NCBI RefSeq assembly: GCF_004524775.2
Contig: NZ_CP119081.1
Location: forward strand, 62,001 to 126,000
DNA length: 64,000 nt
Reading direction: 5' to 3'
DNA from: Helcococcus ovis
GTDB taxonomy: Bacteria; Bacillota; Clostridia; Tissierellales; Peptoniphilaceae
The notes under the pieces are model-generated. The model was not told the origin of the DNA. It made no database searches and saw only the letters and a program-made list of their open reading frames with translations. The stretch's first letter is position 1. Each line of letters opens with the position of its first letter. Positions 27,706-34,939 of the stretch are shown here, piece by piece. The position numbers and the translations under genes were made by a program.

Positions 27706-29934
27706 ATGATATTAAAAAGATACCATTCAACTTTGCAACACGATCAATCTGATTGTGCTGCAGCCGTGGTTTCAACGATAATAAAAACTTACGGTCTTGA
27801 ATTAAGCATAATGAAAATTAGAGAAATAATCGGTACTGATATGTATGGAACTACAGTAAAAGGTGTAGTTTATGGATTAGAAAAACTTAATTTTAGTGTT
27901 AAAGCAGTAAGATTTAAATTATCAGATTTAAATAAAAAAGTAACACTACCCGCTATTTTGCAAGTTAAAACATTAAGTGGAGAAAATCATTTTATTGTAT
28001 TACATAAAATTTTAAGAAATAACAAATTTTTAATTGATGATCCAGCAATTGGACTAAAAAAAATAAACAACGAAGAATTAGAGAAAATATTTTTAGGAAT
28101 TGCAATATTTATGATTCCAAAATCAGACTTTGAGGTAAAAAAAGACAAATCAGGCTCTATGTTTAATATATTTAAGCAACTTATATTACCTCAGAAAAAG
28201 CTTTTTATTACTATAATACTTACTTCACTACTTTTAAGTATATTTGGTATATTTTCCAGTATATTTTCAAAAATACTTATGGATGAAATAATACCATATA
28301 AATTAAAAAATACATTATTTATATTTTTATTTGTATTTGGATTAATTTCTATTTTGCAAACAATGTTATCAGCATTTAGAAAACATATATTACTATTTTT
28401 ATCAAGAAAAGTAGATATACCAGTACTTATGGGATATTACAATCATATTATACATTTGCCATATACATTTTTTTCATCAAGAAAAACAGGAGATATAATT
28501 ACCAGATTTCAAGATGCTATGACTATTAAGAATATTTTTACTTCTGTATCAATATCTTTAATTTTAGACATTGGTTTATCTTTGATAAGTACAATCGTAC
28601 TTATTAATATAAATTTGAAGTTATTTTTAATTTTATTTGTGATGGTTTTAATTAATATAATATTAATTTATATTTTTAAAAAGCCATATAAAGAAATAAA
28701 TAAAAAACAAATGGAAGCAGGAGCAGTATTAAATTCTCAATTAATAGAATCTTTACAAAATGTAAATACAGTAAAGGCATTAAATGATGAAGAAAATCAA
28801 CTTGAAAAATTAGAATATAAATTTGTAAATACATTAAAGATAGCTTATGAAGAAGGAGTTTTATCAAATATACAAGGATCTATCTCATCACTTATAAATA
28901 CATTAGGTGGGATAATATTTATGGCAGTAGGAGCATTATTTATAATTGATGGAAAAATGAGCATTGGAGATTTATTAGTATTTCAAAGTATAAGTCAATA
29001 TTTTACAGAACCCATTCAAAATTTGGTAGGATTACAACTTACATTTCAAGAGTCTTCAATAGCTATTAATAGGTTAAATGAATTAATGGATTTAAAAAGA
29101 GAAGATGAAAATATAGAACATAAAATAAAAAATATAGATTTAAAGAAAGATATAAATTTTGACGATTTATCATTTGCATATGGTTCAAGACCAAATTTAT
29201 TAAACAATTTTAATCTAAATATAAAACAAGGAGAAAAATTTGCATTTGTAGGAGATAGTGGAGCCGGTAAATCAACAATAGTTAAACTGTTATTAAAATT
29301 TATAGAGCCAAATGCAGGAAAAATATCAATTGGAGAATACGATTTATCAGATATAGATAGTTATTTTTTAAGAAATAAAATAGCATATATACCACAAGAA
29401 ATAGAACTATTTTCAGGAACTATTATGGAAAATCTAAAAATAGGTAATCAAAATGCATCATATGAGGAAATTATTTCAGTTTGTAAGATGGTAGGGATAC
29501 ACAATACTATAGACAGATTGCAAAATAAATATATGTCATATATTGAAGAAAAAGGTGGAAATCTATCAGGAGGAGAAAAGCAAAGATTAGCAATAGCGAG
29601 AGCTCTTTTATCTGATTCAGATATTTATATATTTGATGAGGCAACATCTAATTTAGACTCATTTAGTGAAAAGATTATACAAGATTTAATTTTTAATAAG
29701 ATAAAAAATAAGACAGTAATTATAATAGCACATAGAATATCAACAATAGTGAATTGTGATAGGATATGTTTAATAAAAAGTGGACAGATAAAAGAACTTG
29801 GTACACATGAAGAACTTTATTCTCAAGGAAGAGAATATCATGATATGGTTAAAATTCAAAATAATTTTATAGGAAAATTTGAAAATATGGGAAATTCAAT
29901 AATAACTGAAGAAGATGAAATAACATATGAATAA
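27706..29934 (+). CDS. Bacteriocin ABC transporter with C39 peptidase domain
   Basis: A 742-residue processing exporter (LctT/ComA type). Residues 1-140 are the C39 peptidase with catalytic C17 in QSDCAAA, H95 in GENHFIVLH and D111 in DDPA, which cuts after the leader GG. Residues about 155-450 are the membrane domain. The ATPase has Walker A GDSGAGKST near 517, signature LSGGEKQR near 622, Walker B YIFDEATS, and the switch His in IIAHRIST. It is intact and is the only complete exporter in the locus, so it probably serves all the GG precursors. It has its own operator and promoter. Confidence 0.95.
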   Translation: MILKRYHSTLQHDQSDCAAAVVSTIIKTYGLELSIMKIREIIGTDMYGTTVKGVVYGLEKLNFSVKAVRFKLSDLNKKVTLPAILQVKTLSGENHFIVLHKILRNNKFLIDDPAIGLKKINNEELEKIFLGIAIFMIPKSDFEVKKDKSGSMFNIFKQLILPQKKLFITIILTSLLLSIFGIFSSIFSKILMDEIIPYKLKNTLFIFLFVFGLISILQTMLSAFRKHILLFLSRKVDIPVLMGYYNHIIHLPYTFFSSRKTGDIITRFQDAMTIKNIFTSVSISLILDIGLSLISTIVLININLKLFLILFVMVLINIILIYIFKKPYKEINKKQMEAGAVLNSQLIESLQNVNTVKALNDEENQLEKLEYKFVNTLKIAYEEGVLSNIQGSISSLINTLGGIIFMAVGALFIIDGKMSIGDLLVFQSISQYFTEPIQNLVGLQLTFQESSIAINRLNELMDLKREDENIEHKIKNIDLKKDINFDDLSFAYGSRPNLLNNFNLNIKQGEKFAFVGDSGAGKSTIVKLLLKFIEPNAGKISIGEYDLSDIDSYFLRNKIAYIPQEIELFSGTIMENLKIGNQNASYEEIISVCKMVGIHNTIDRLQNKYMSYIEEKGGNLSGGEKQRLAIARALLSDSDIYIFDEATSNLDSFSEKIIQDLIFNKIKNKTVIIIAHRISTIVNCDRICLIKSGQIKELGTHEELYSQGREYHDMVKIQNNFIGKFENMGNSIITEEDEITYE

Positions 29935-29940
29935 TAAATA

Positions 29941-30052
29941 AGGTGAGGTTCGACATATTATTTTATTAAATTTTAGGCAGATGTTACAAATTTTATGATA
30001 AATCATAAAAAATTGTAAGTTTCATAAAAAATAATAAAAATAGGAGGAAAAT
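29941..30052 (+). repeat. Upstream module of precursor genes, copy 1
   Basis: About 110 bases starting AGGTGAGG and ending in AATAGGAGGAAAAT before the precursor 2 start. It matches 33745-33856 almost base for base. The inner part (CACAAATTTTATGATAAAT type) also occurs partly at about 26529 and 32094. It supplies the ribosome site and perhaps a promoter or processing site. Confidence 0.75.
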
Positions 30053-30404
30053 ATGGAATTAGTATTACCACAAAATTATGTAGAGATAGAACAAGAAGAG
30101 ATGGAATATTTGGATGGGGGGGGTATATGTTTCTCAAAAAACTGCTAGGGATGTATTAGCAGCAGTTGCTATTAGCCCAGGATCATACATTTTAGCGGCT
30201 ACATCTTATACGGCTGCTATTGCAGCAGTTAAATGGGTATCCAAGAGATTCGGAGGTGTTTTTGGATGGATTGCGGGAACTGTATTGGGCATTTTAGGTT
30301 CACAAGTAATCGAATTTGGTAGAGCTCTAGCTTATACTGCTTTATATGGAGGTAGAGATATTTCATGGAGCTGGAATCCTTTAAATTTTGGCGTTCAGTT
30401 TTAG
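30053..30404 (+). pseudogene. Double-glycine precursor 2, out of frame at a G8 tract (possible phase variation)
   Basis: The leader MELVLPQNYVEIEQEE-MEYLDGG is intact, but eight G at 30116-30123, which encode the GG processing site, shift the frame and give a stop 9 codons after DGG. With seven G the frame runs on as VYVSQKTARDVLAAVA to 30404, a 116-residue precursor ending DISWSWNPLNFGVQF. Its start and end resemble precursor 6 (IYVNDETVKQIGYALGV). Sister genes have five or fewer G here. The core frame has no decay, so an ON/OFF switch is more likely than an old pseudogene, although a base-calling error cannot be ruled out. Confidence 0.8.
30116..30123 (+). repeat. Poly-G tract (G8) at the processing-site codons
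   Basis: Eight consecutive G in a very AT-rich genome, exactly over the Gly-Gly codons of precursor 2. Loss of one G restores the full-length frame. Confidence 0.85.
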
Positions 30405-30407
30405 TTT

Positions 30408-31079
30408 ATGAATGATTTTTTAAAGAAAATATTCTACAGTAATTTAGTTCAGAATTTTACAATATTAATAATAAGTGTAATATATTTTAATTTTTATTAT
30501 ATCAATGGTATTGAACAGGTTTCATATTTGTTAATAATATACTTAATATACTTTATCTTTTTATTATATGAATTTTATAATTATGAAAAAAATCAAATTC
30601 AGAATACAATTAAGGTATATAATTTATTATCTTTTATCGTAGTGTTACTGTATATGTTAGGTGGAATTGATTTTTTCAAAATAAATATTGCAATATTAGT
30701 AACATTAGCAGTTATTTTGCTAAATTTTTCAAGATATATAGTTTTGTTACTATACACAAAGAAAAAGGGTGTTAAATTTATTGATATAGATAAGGAATTT
30801 GATGGCGGATCAGTAAAGTTAAATGCATTTGAGATTACTATTTTGATTATAGGTTTTTTATTTTTGACTATCAATATATCTACAAGAATTCAAGTATTAA
30901 TTAGCATAGCATTAATAACTCTTTATTTTATTATGTATCATAAAAGAATAAATAATTTTAAATTTATCTTCATCTTGATACAAACTTTGATTATATTAAA
31001 ATATTATGGAATAAGTGGCATATTAAATTATTCTATTTATGGCTTAATTTTTATGCTTTTATTTAGAAAAACCAAGTAA
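30408..31079 (+). CDS. Polytopic membrane protein, putative immunity to precursor 2
   Basis: A 223-residue protein with about six or seven hydrophobic segments (for example FTILIISVIYFNFYYI, FEITILIIGFLFLTINIS). No family is recognised. It starts three bases after the precursor 2 stop, with no clear ribosome site of its own, so its translation may depend on that of the precursor; in the OFF frame this coupling would be lost. Location behind a precursor suggests immunity, as for the other cassettes. Confidence 0.55.
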   Translation: MNDFLKKIFYSNLVQNFTILIISVIYFNFYYINGIEQVSYLLIIYLIYFIFLLYEFYNYEKNQIQNTIKVYNLLSFIVVLLYMLGGIDFFKINIAILVTLAVILLNFSRYIVLLLYTKKKGVKFIDIDKEFDGGSVKLNAFEITILIIGFLFLTINISTRIQVLISIALITLYFIMYHKRINNFKFIFILIQTLIILKYYGISGILNYSIYGLIFMLLFRKTK

Positions 31080-31086
31080 GGATAAT

Positions 31087-31137
31087 AATAAGTAATTAGG
31101 ATAGATTATTTTAATATTTCTATCTTAATTACTTATT
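31087..31137 (+). terminator. Long hairpin after the precursor 2 cassette
   Basis: AATAAGTAATTAGGATAG pairs with CTATCTTAATTACTTATT with a single mismatch (18 positions). No strong T run follows, so it may be a boundary hairpin or a weak terminator. Confidence 0.6.
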
Positions 31138-31190
31138 AAAATAATACAATTCAGGATGAAATATAGGTAAGAGAGATAGAACAAGAAGAG

Positions 31191-31523
31191 ATGGAATATT
31201 TAGATGGGGGTGGGGTACCAAGATGGTTGGCAGCGGCAGGTTTTGATATTGCTTTACTTGCAATACCTGCATTAGCTCCACTTGCTGGGATAAAATTTTT
31301 AGGAAAACAAGCTGCACAAAGTTTAATAAAAAAATTTGCACCTAAAATTGCAGGAGCTGTAAAAACAGTAGCAACAAAAGTTTTGGGTTTTTCAATTTCA
31401 TTTTCTGCAAATAGAATAGCAAATCTTATTGTTGATGGGGCTTCAAACTTTACAAGTATTGGAGGAGTAGCAGCATATGCACTTGATTATTTAGATGGAG
31501 ATCTTAATGGTTGGATCTTTTAG
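31191..31523 (+). pseudogene. Precursor 3, leader truncated
   Basis: The core is intact: 103 residues from GVPRWLAAAGFDIALLAIPA to YLDGDLNGWIF, related in length and C-terminus to precursors 1 and 4. The leader has an internal deletion: upstream of ATG 31191 the bases still encode REIEQEE, but the MELVLPQNYV part is gone and an in-frame TAG stands at 31164-31166. The only start gives MEYLDGG-core with a poor ribosome site. Without the leader helix the C39 exporter should not recognise it, so it is probably silent but could donate its core by recombination. Confidence 0.7.
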
Positions 31524-31532
31524 GATGAAAAT

Positions 31533-32084
31533 ATGAAATTGTCTATAGAATATAAGGAAGATTTCCCAAATTTAGTAAGAATAAAATCGGATAAAAAAAT
31601 TCTATTTTTTGAAAAGTTAAAATCAAAAAATAATTTTATAATCGAAAATCTAACTCACCTTTCTATTGAAATTTTGCCATATTATGAAGGGAGTATATTA
31701 AATAAAATTTTTTATTATTTTAATTTTTTACTAATTCTTTTAACAGGAATGAGTGATGAAAATTTATTTAATAATATAAAATCAACTTGCATAAATTTTG
31801 ATAATTTGAAATTTGTAGATAAACTAAATATTGAAATTTTTAAAAATATAGAAGTAATACAAAATGTAGAATACAAATTTGAAGAATATGTAAATAAAAA
31901 ACATTATATACCATTTTTTTTGATATTTTGTTTACCTATATTCATACTTTTAACATATTTATTTATTAATTTATTGTCAGTCCAAACAAATAGTATTTTA
32001 AAATATGTACTTTTGACATTTATTTTTATAATATTTAGTATATTATTTTATAAAAATTTCAAACTTATTAAGATGATTAGATAA
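31533..32084 (+). CDS. Membrane-anchored protein, putative immunity to precursor 3
   Basis: A 183-residue protein with a mostly soluble N-terminal part and three hydrophobic segments: YYFNFLLILLTG (about 61-72), PFFLIFCLPIFILLTYLFI (about 127-145) and VLLTFIFIIFSILFY. No family is recognised. AGGATGAAAAT precedes the start, nine bases after precursor 3. Although its precursor lacks a leader, this gene is intact. Confidence 0.55.
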   Translation: MKLSIEYKEDFPNLVRIKSDKKILFFEKLKSKNNFIIENLTHLSIEILPYYEGSILNKIFYYFNFLLILLTGMSDENLFNNIKSTCINFDNLKFVDKLNIEIFKNIEVIQNVEYKFEEYVNKKHYIPFFLIFCLPIFILLTYLFINLLSVQTNSILKYVLLTFIFIIFSILFYKNFKLIKMIR

Positions 32085-32165
32085 AAAATAGGCAGATGTT
32101 ACAAATTTTATGAGAAAGCATGAATAAAAGTAAGTTAATAAAAAATAATAAAAATAGGAGAAAAT

Positions 32166-32204
32166 ATGGAATTAGTATTATCACAAAATTATTTAGATAT
32201 ATAA
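32166..32204 (+). pseudogene. Leader relic without a core
   Basis: The bases repeat the leader start (MELVLSQNYLDI) and then hit TAA; the remaining leader codons (QEE-K-E) continue in frame after the stop, but DGG and the core are gone. The normal AATAGGAG site and part of the upstream module precede it. The deletion joins the leader directly to the small membrane gene at 32226. Confidence 0.75.
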
Positions 32205-32225
32205 CAAGAAGAAAAGGAAGATCAG

Positions 32226-32426
32226 ATGGATATATTTATTAATAATAAAATAACTTTACTCTTAATAGTAATTTTTATGATGTTAATATCAACATTATTA
32301 TATTTATCAATAAAAGCAGTTAAAACTAAGAATTACAAAATTCTAGAAAAGTATTTAAGTCTTTACATTATGGGGGTATTTGTAACAGGAATTTTAGCTA
32401 TAATTAATATTTTATTAAATAAATAA
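32226..32426 (+). CDS. Small two-helix membrane protein, immunity-like
   Basis: A 66-residue protein starting MDIFINNK, with two hydrophobic helices (LLLIVIFMMLISTLLYL and YIMGVFVTGILAIINILL) separated by a Lys-rich loop. It is a clear paralogue of the protein at 33175 (MDIFGHNN, same length and layout), which follows precursor 4. Here the matching precursor has been deleted, leaving an orphan immunity candidate that could still protect the cell. Confidence 0.6.
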   Translation: MDIFINNKITLLLIVIFMMLISTLLYLSIKAVKTKNYKILEKYLSLYIMGVFVTGILAIINILLNK

Positions 32427-32484
32427 CGTAGAATTATAAGATTATTTATAATATTTTTAATTATCATTCATATGAGGGGGCAAG

Positions 32485-32733
32485 ATGGTAAAACTAAAAA
32501 AAATAAAAAAGGTATATATTATATACTTTGTACTTGTAGCAGTAGTATTTATCTTTTCATATATACTTTCAACAAAAATGGACAGTAAGAATATTATAGA
32601 AAATATGGATGAAAATAAAATAAAAGAATTTTTTCAATATGTTGAATATAAAAATCGAATAATTATGATGCTTTTAAGTATTTCGATAAGTAGTAGTGTT
32701 TTGCTGTTAAAAGAGTTATTAAAAAATAAATAA
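32485..32733 (+). CDS. Small membrane protein of unknown function
   Basis: An 82-residue protein with a basic N-terminus (MVKLKKIKK), a helix at about 10-29 (YIIYFVLVAVVFIFSYIL), a charged middle, and a second helix near the end. GAGGGGG lies five bases before the ATG. No precursor precedes it directly; it may be another orphan immunity gene. No family is recognised. Confidence 0.55.
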   Translation: MVKLKKIKKVYIIYFVLVAVVFIFSYILSTKMDSKNIIENMDENKIKEFFQYVEYKNRIIMMLLSISISSSVLLLKELLKNK

Positions 32734-32813
32734 AAAGTTTCATTTGAAATAAATTAATTTTCAAATGCACTATATTTAACTTAAAGAAAAAATAATAAAA
32801 ATAGGAGGAAAAT

Positions 32814-33194
32814 ATGGAATTAGTATTACCACAAAATTATGTAGAGATAGAACAAGAAGAGATGGAGTATTTGGATGGGGGAGGAGTTGGCTATAATTGG
32901 TGGAATAATGCAAAAAATGTAGGAACTGCTTTGGATGTAATCTTTTCAGCCGCAGGATTTGGTGTAGGGATTTATAATTCGTATGCATTAAAAAAATTTT
33001 TAAGACAAAATGCTAATAAAGCCGTTAAAATGGTTTATTCTAAAATAGTAGGTTATGCAGGTATGACTATAGGAGGATTTGTTGCAGGAATAGCAAATTT
33101 AGTAATGACAGCTATAGGAACATCTTTAGGACAAATAATGTCAAATGTATTAGACAGAATAGATGGAAGATATGATGGATATCTTTGGGCATAA
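32814..33194 (+). CDS. Double-glycine bacteriocin-like precursor 4
   Basis: A 126-residue precursor with the full leader (MELVLPQNYVEIEQEE-MEYLDGG) and a 103-residue core starting GVGYNWWNNAKNVGTALD. The core has two Gly/Ala-rich hydrophobic stretches, no cysteine, and ends LDRIDGRYDGYLWA, like precursors 1 and 3. AATAGGAGG lies before the ATG. The downstream immunity-like gene starts inside its 3' end. Confidence 0.85.
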   Translation: MELVLPQNYVEIEQEEMEYLDGGGVGYNWWNNAKNVGTALDVIFSAAGFGVGIYNSYALKKFLRQNANKAVKMVYSKIVGYAGMTIGGFVAGIANLVMTAIGTSLGQIMSNVLDRIDGRYDGYLWA

Positions 33195-33375
33195 TAATTT
33201 GTTTCTATATGCAGCTATTTTAATTTCAATAATAGGATTATTAACTTATTTATATTTTTTATATACGGGATTTAAAAATAAAAATTTTAGTAAATTATTG
33301 AAAAATATTAATATTATTATCTTTATTATGATAATAGCTTTAATTTTAGGAATTATAGCTATTTTAATAAAATAA
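33175..33375 (+). CDS. Small two-helix membrane protein, putative immunity to precursor 4
   Basis: A 66-residue protein (MDIFGHNN), two helices (LYAAILISIIGLLTYLYFL and IIIFIMIIALILGIIAIL) with a Lys/Asn loop. It overlaps precursor 4 by 20 bases and is paralogous to 32226. An in-frame ATG at 33163 would lengthen it by four residues; I prefer 33175 because the MDIF start is shared with the paralogue. Confidence 0.6.
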   Translation: MDIFGHNNLFLYAAILISIIGLLTYLYFLYTGFKNKNFSKLLKNINIIIFIMIIALILGIIAILIK

Positions 33376-33457
33376 TAATATTTTATTAAAATTAATATAT
33401 TTATGAACAAAATATAATAATTATATTAAGGTTGAAAAATATAAAGGAGAATTATGT

Positions 33458-33628
33458 ATGAAAAAATATAGTATTTTGATACGAACAATACTAGTATTTT
33501 TAGTTGTATTTATTCTTAATTTTTATTTATTTGATATGTATAAATTTTCTTACATTATAAAATCAATAATAACATTTATTAGTATTTTTATAGTTCTTTA
33601 TTTTACAAAAGAAGATAATAAAAAATAA
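33458..33628 (+). CDS. Small membrane protein
   Basis: A 56-residue ORF, MKKYSILIRTILVFLVVFIL, with a second hydrophobic stretch (IIKSIITFISIFIVLYF) and a charged tail (KEDNKK). AAAGGAG lies ten bases before the ATG. It stands between the precursor 4 cassette and a terminator block. Function unknown; small, basic and membrane-bound like other putative immunity proteins here. Confidence 0.5.
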   Translation: MKKYSILIRTILVFLVVFILNFYLFDMYKFSYIIKSIITFISIFIVLYFTKEDNKK

Positions 33629-33690
33629 GAGGTATATTTATTTTTTCATTTTATAATAAAACAGTTTTTTAGTAAAAAATTTATAAAAAT

Positions 33691-33748
33691 AATAAGTCTA
33701 TCCTGAAACTTCAGGATAGATTTAAATTAAACATTAATATAGGAAGGT
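33691..33748 (+). repeat. Terminator block, copy 1 of a duplicated 58-base segment
   Basis: Contains TCTATCCTGA-AACT-TCAGGATAGA (33697-33720) followed by TTTAAATTAAACATTAATATAGG. The same segment with three or so changes lies at 34411-34468. The hairpin can terminate; the duplication flanks the precursor 5 cassette. Confidence 0.8.
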
Positions 33749-33856
33749 GAGGCTCGACATATTATTTTATTAAATTTTAGGCAGATATTACAAATTTTAT
33801 GATAAATCATAAAGAACGGTAAGTTTCATAAAAAATAACAAAAATAGGAGGAAAAT
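33745..33856 (+). repeat. Upstream module of precursor genes, copy 2
   Basis: Near-identical to 29941-30052: it begins AGGTGAGG, passes through CACAAATTTT-type sequence (here TACAAATTTTATGATAAATC) and ends AATAGGAGGAAAAT before the precursor 5 start. Confidence 0.75.
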
Positions 33857-34171
33857 ATGGAATTAGTATTACCACAAAATTATGTAGAGATAGAACAAGA
33901 AGAGATGGAATATTTGGATGGGGGATGGTCTCCTGAGCAAGTATTAAAAAATTTAACAGGTTTGGCTGCTGTTGCAGGTATGGCAACTGTTGCAAATCAT
34001 ATAAGAAATGTAATTAAAGATAATCCTGGGATTGGTTTTTGGGCTTTAGTAGCTAAAACAGGATCTACTGCTAAAGCGGCATTTGTTTTATTACCATTTT
34101 GGGCTAAAATTGGGACAATTGGTGTTGGAGCAGCAGTTATTTATGCTTTAGGAACATGGGATATTTTTTAA
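33857..34171 (+). CDS. Double-glycine bacteriocin-like precursor 5
   Basis: A 104-residue precursor with the full leader and an 81-residue core starting WSPEQVLKNLTGLAAVAGMA. The core is Ala/Gly/Val-rich and hydrophobic (FWALVAKTGSTAKAAFVLLP, TIGVGAAVIYALGTWDIF), lacks cysteine and is shorter than cores 1, 3 and 4. AATAGGAGG precedes the ATG. The next small membrane ORF starts one base after the stop. Confidence 0.85.
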   Translation: MELVLPQNYVEIEQEEMEYLDGGWSPEQVLKNLTGLAAVAGMATVANHIRNVIKDNPGIGFWALVAKTGSTAKAAFVLLPFWAKIGTIGVGAAVIYALGTWDIF

Positions 34172-34172
34172 A

Positions 34173-34322
34173 ATGTTAAAAAAAATATTAAGTGTATTAT
34201 CAATATTAGCTATTATAATATTGATAATATATAGACTAGGAATATCAAAAATAAGTATTATAGAATACATTCTATTCTTTTTGATAATGTTACAGGATAT
34301 AAAATCTCTAAAAGAAAAATGA
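34173..34322 (+). CDS. Small membrane protein, putative immunity to precursor 5
   Basis: A 49-residue ORF starting MLKKILSVLSILAIIILIIY, with a second hydrophobic segment IIEYILFFLIMLQ and a basic end (SLKEK). It begins one base after the precursor 5 stop, which suggests coupled translation. No family is recognised. Confidence 0.55.
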   Translation: MLKKILSVLSILAIIILIIYRLGISKISIIEYILFFLIMLQDIKSLKEK

Positions 34323-34410
34323 TAAATTAATATGAAAATTTAATTTATCTACTATTTTTTTGAGATTATTTCAGTAAAATTTAACAATTAATTTTAAAAT
34401 AGAAATAAAT

Positions 34411-34468
34411 AATAAGTCTATCCTGAAACTTCGGGATAGACTTAAATTAAACATTAATATAGGGAGGT
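34411..34468 (+). repeat. Terminator block, copy 2 of the duplicated 58-base segment
   Basis: Matches 33691-33748: AAGTCTATCC with GGGATAGACTT forms a slightly longer stem here. It ends right before the start of the gene at 34469, so the GGGAGGT at its end serves as that gene's ribosome site. Confidence 0.8.
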
Positions 34469-34939
34469 ATGATGCCGAAATTAGAAGTAAAAGAAAACAA
34501 AAAATTAAAATTACAAAAAGTTATTTGTAAAGAATTAAATAATATTGAAATAGAAAAATTTGATATTGAAATTAATAATTTTTTAAATTCTATAAAAGCA
34601 TTAAAGGCTCAAGTTTTTGGACCTGTAGTAATTAGAAATAAAGGTACTGATATAAGCGAAAATGGGATTATAACATCAAGTTATGAAATATACATACAGG
34701 TACATGATTATTTACAATATAAAAATCAATTTATAGTAAAAGATGAGATTTCTGTAGAATATTGTATATATATTAGATATGAAGGAAAACCTGAATATTT
34801 ACAATTAGCTTTTAACAAATTAGAAATTTATGAATACGAAGAAGAGATAATAACTAAGGGTGATATATACATGGTATCACTAGAAGAAAATGAGAAATGT
34901 ATAAAAATGGATATATTTAAACCGGTAAAGATGATATGA
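34469..34939 (+). CDS. Uncharacterised soluble protein of the peptide locus
   Basis: A 156-residue cytoplasmic protein, no signal or membrane helix. It shows alternating strands (VFGPVVIRNKG, YEIYIQVHDYL, VEYCIYIRYEGKPEYLQLAF, KGDIYMVSL) and one N-terminal helix. The layout recalls small effector-binding (GyrI-like or DUF5085-like) folds, but this is only impression. It overlaps the HlyD gene by four bases (ATGA), so it belongs with the export machinery. A second in-frame ATG follows the first. Confidence 0.6.
   Translation: MMPKLEVKENKKLKLQKVICKELNNIEIEKFDIEINNFLNSIKALKAQVFGPVVIRNKGTDISENGIITSSYEIYIQVHDYLQYKNQFIVKDEISVEYCIYIRYEGKPEYLQLAFNKLEIYEYEEEIITKGDIYMVSLEENEKCIKMDIFKPVKMI

Noticed and set aside
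30114-30404. Independent gene starting MGGVYVSQ
   Set aside because: Its start lies inside the leader of precursor 2 and the frame is simply the continuation of that precursor after loss of one G.
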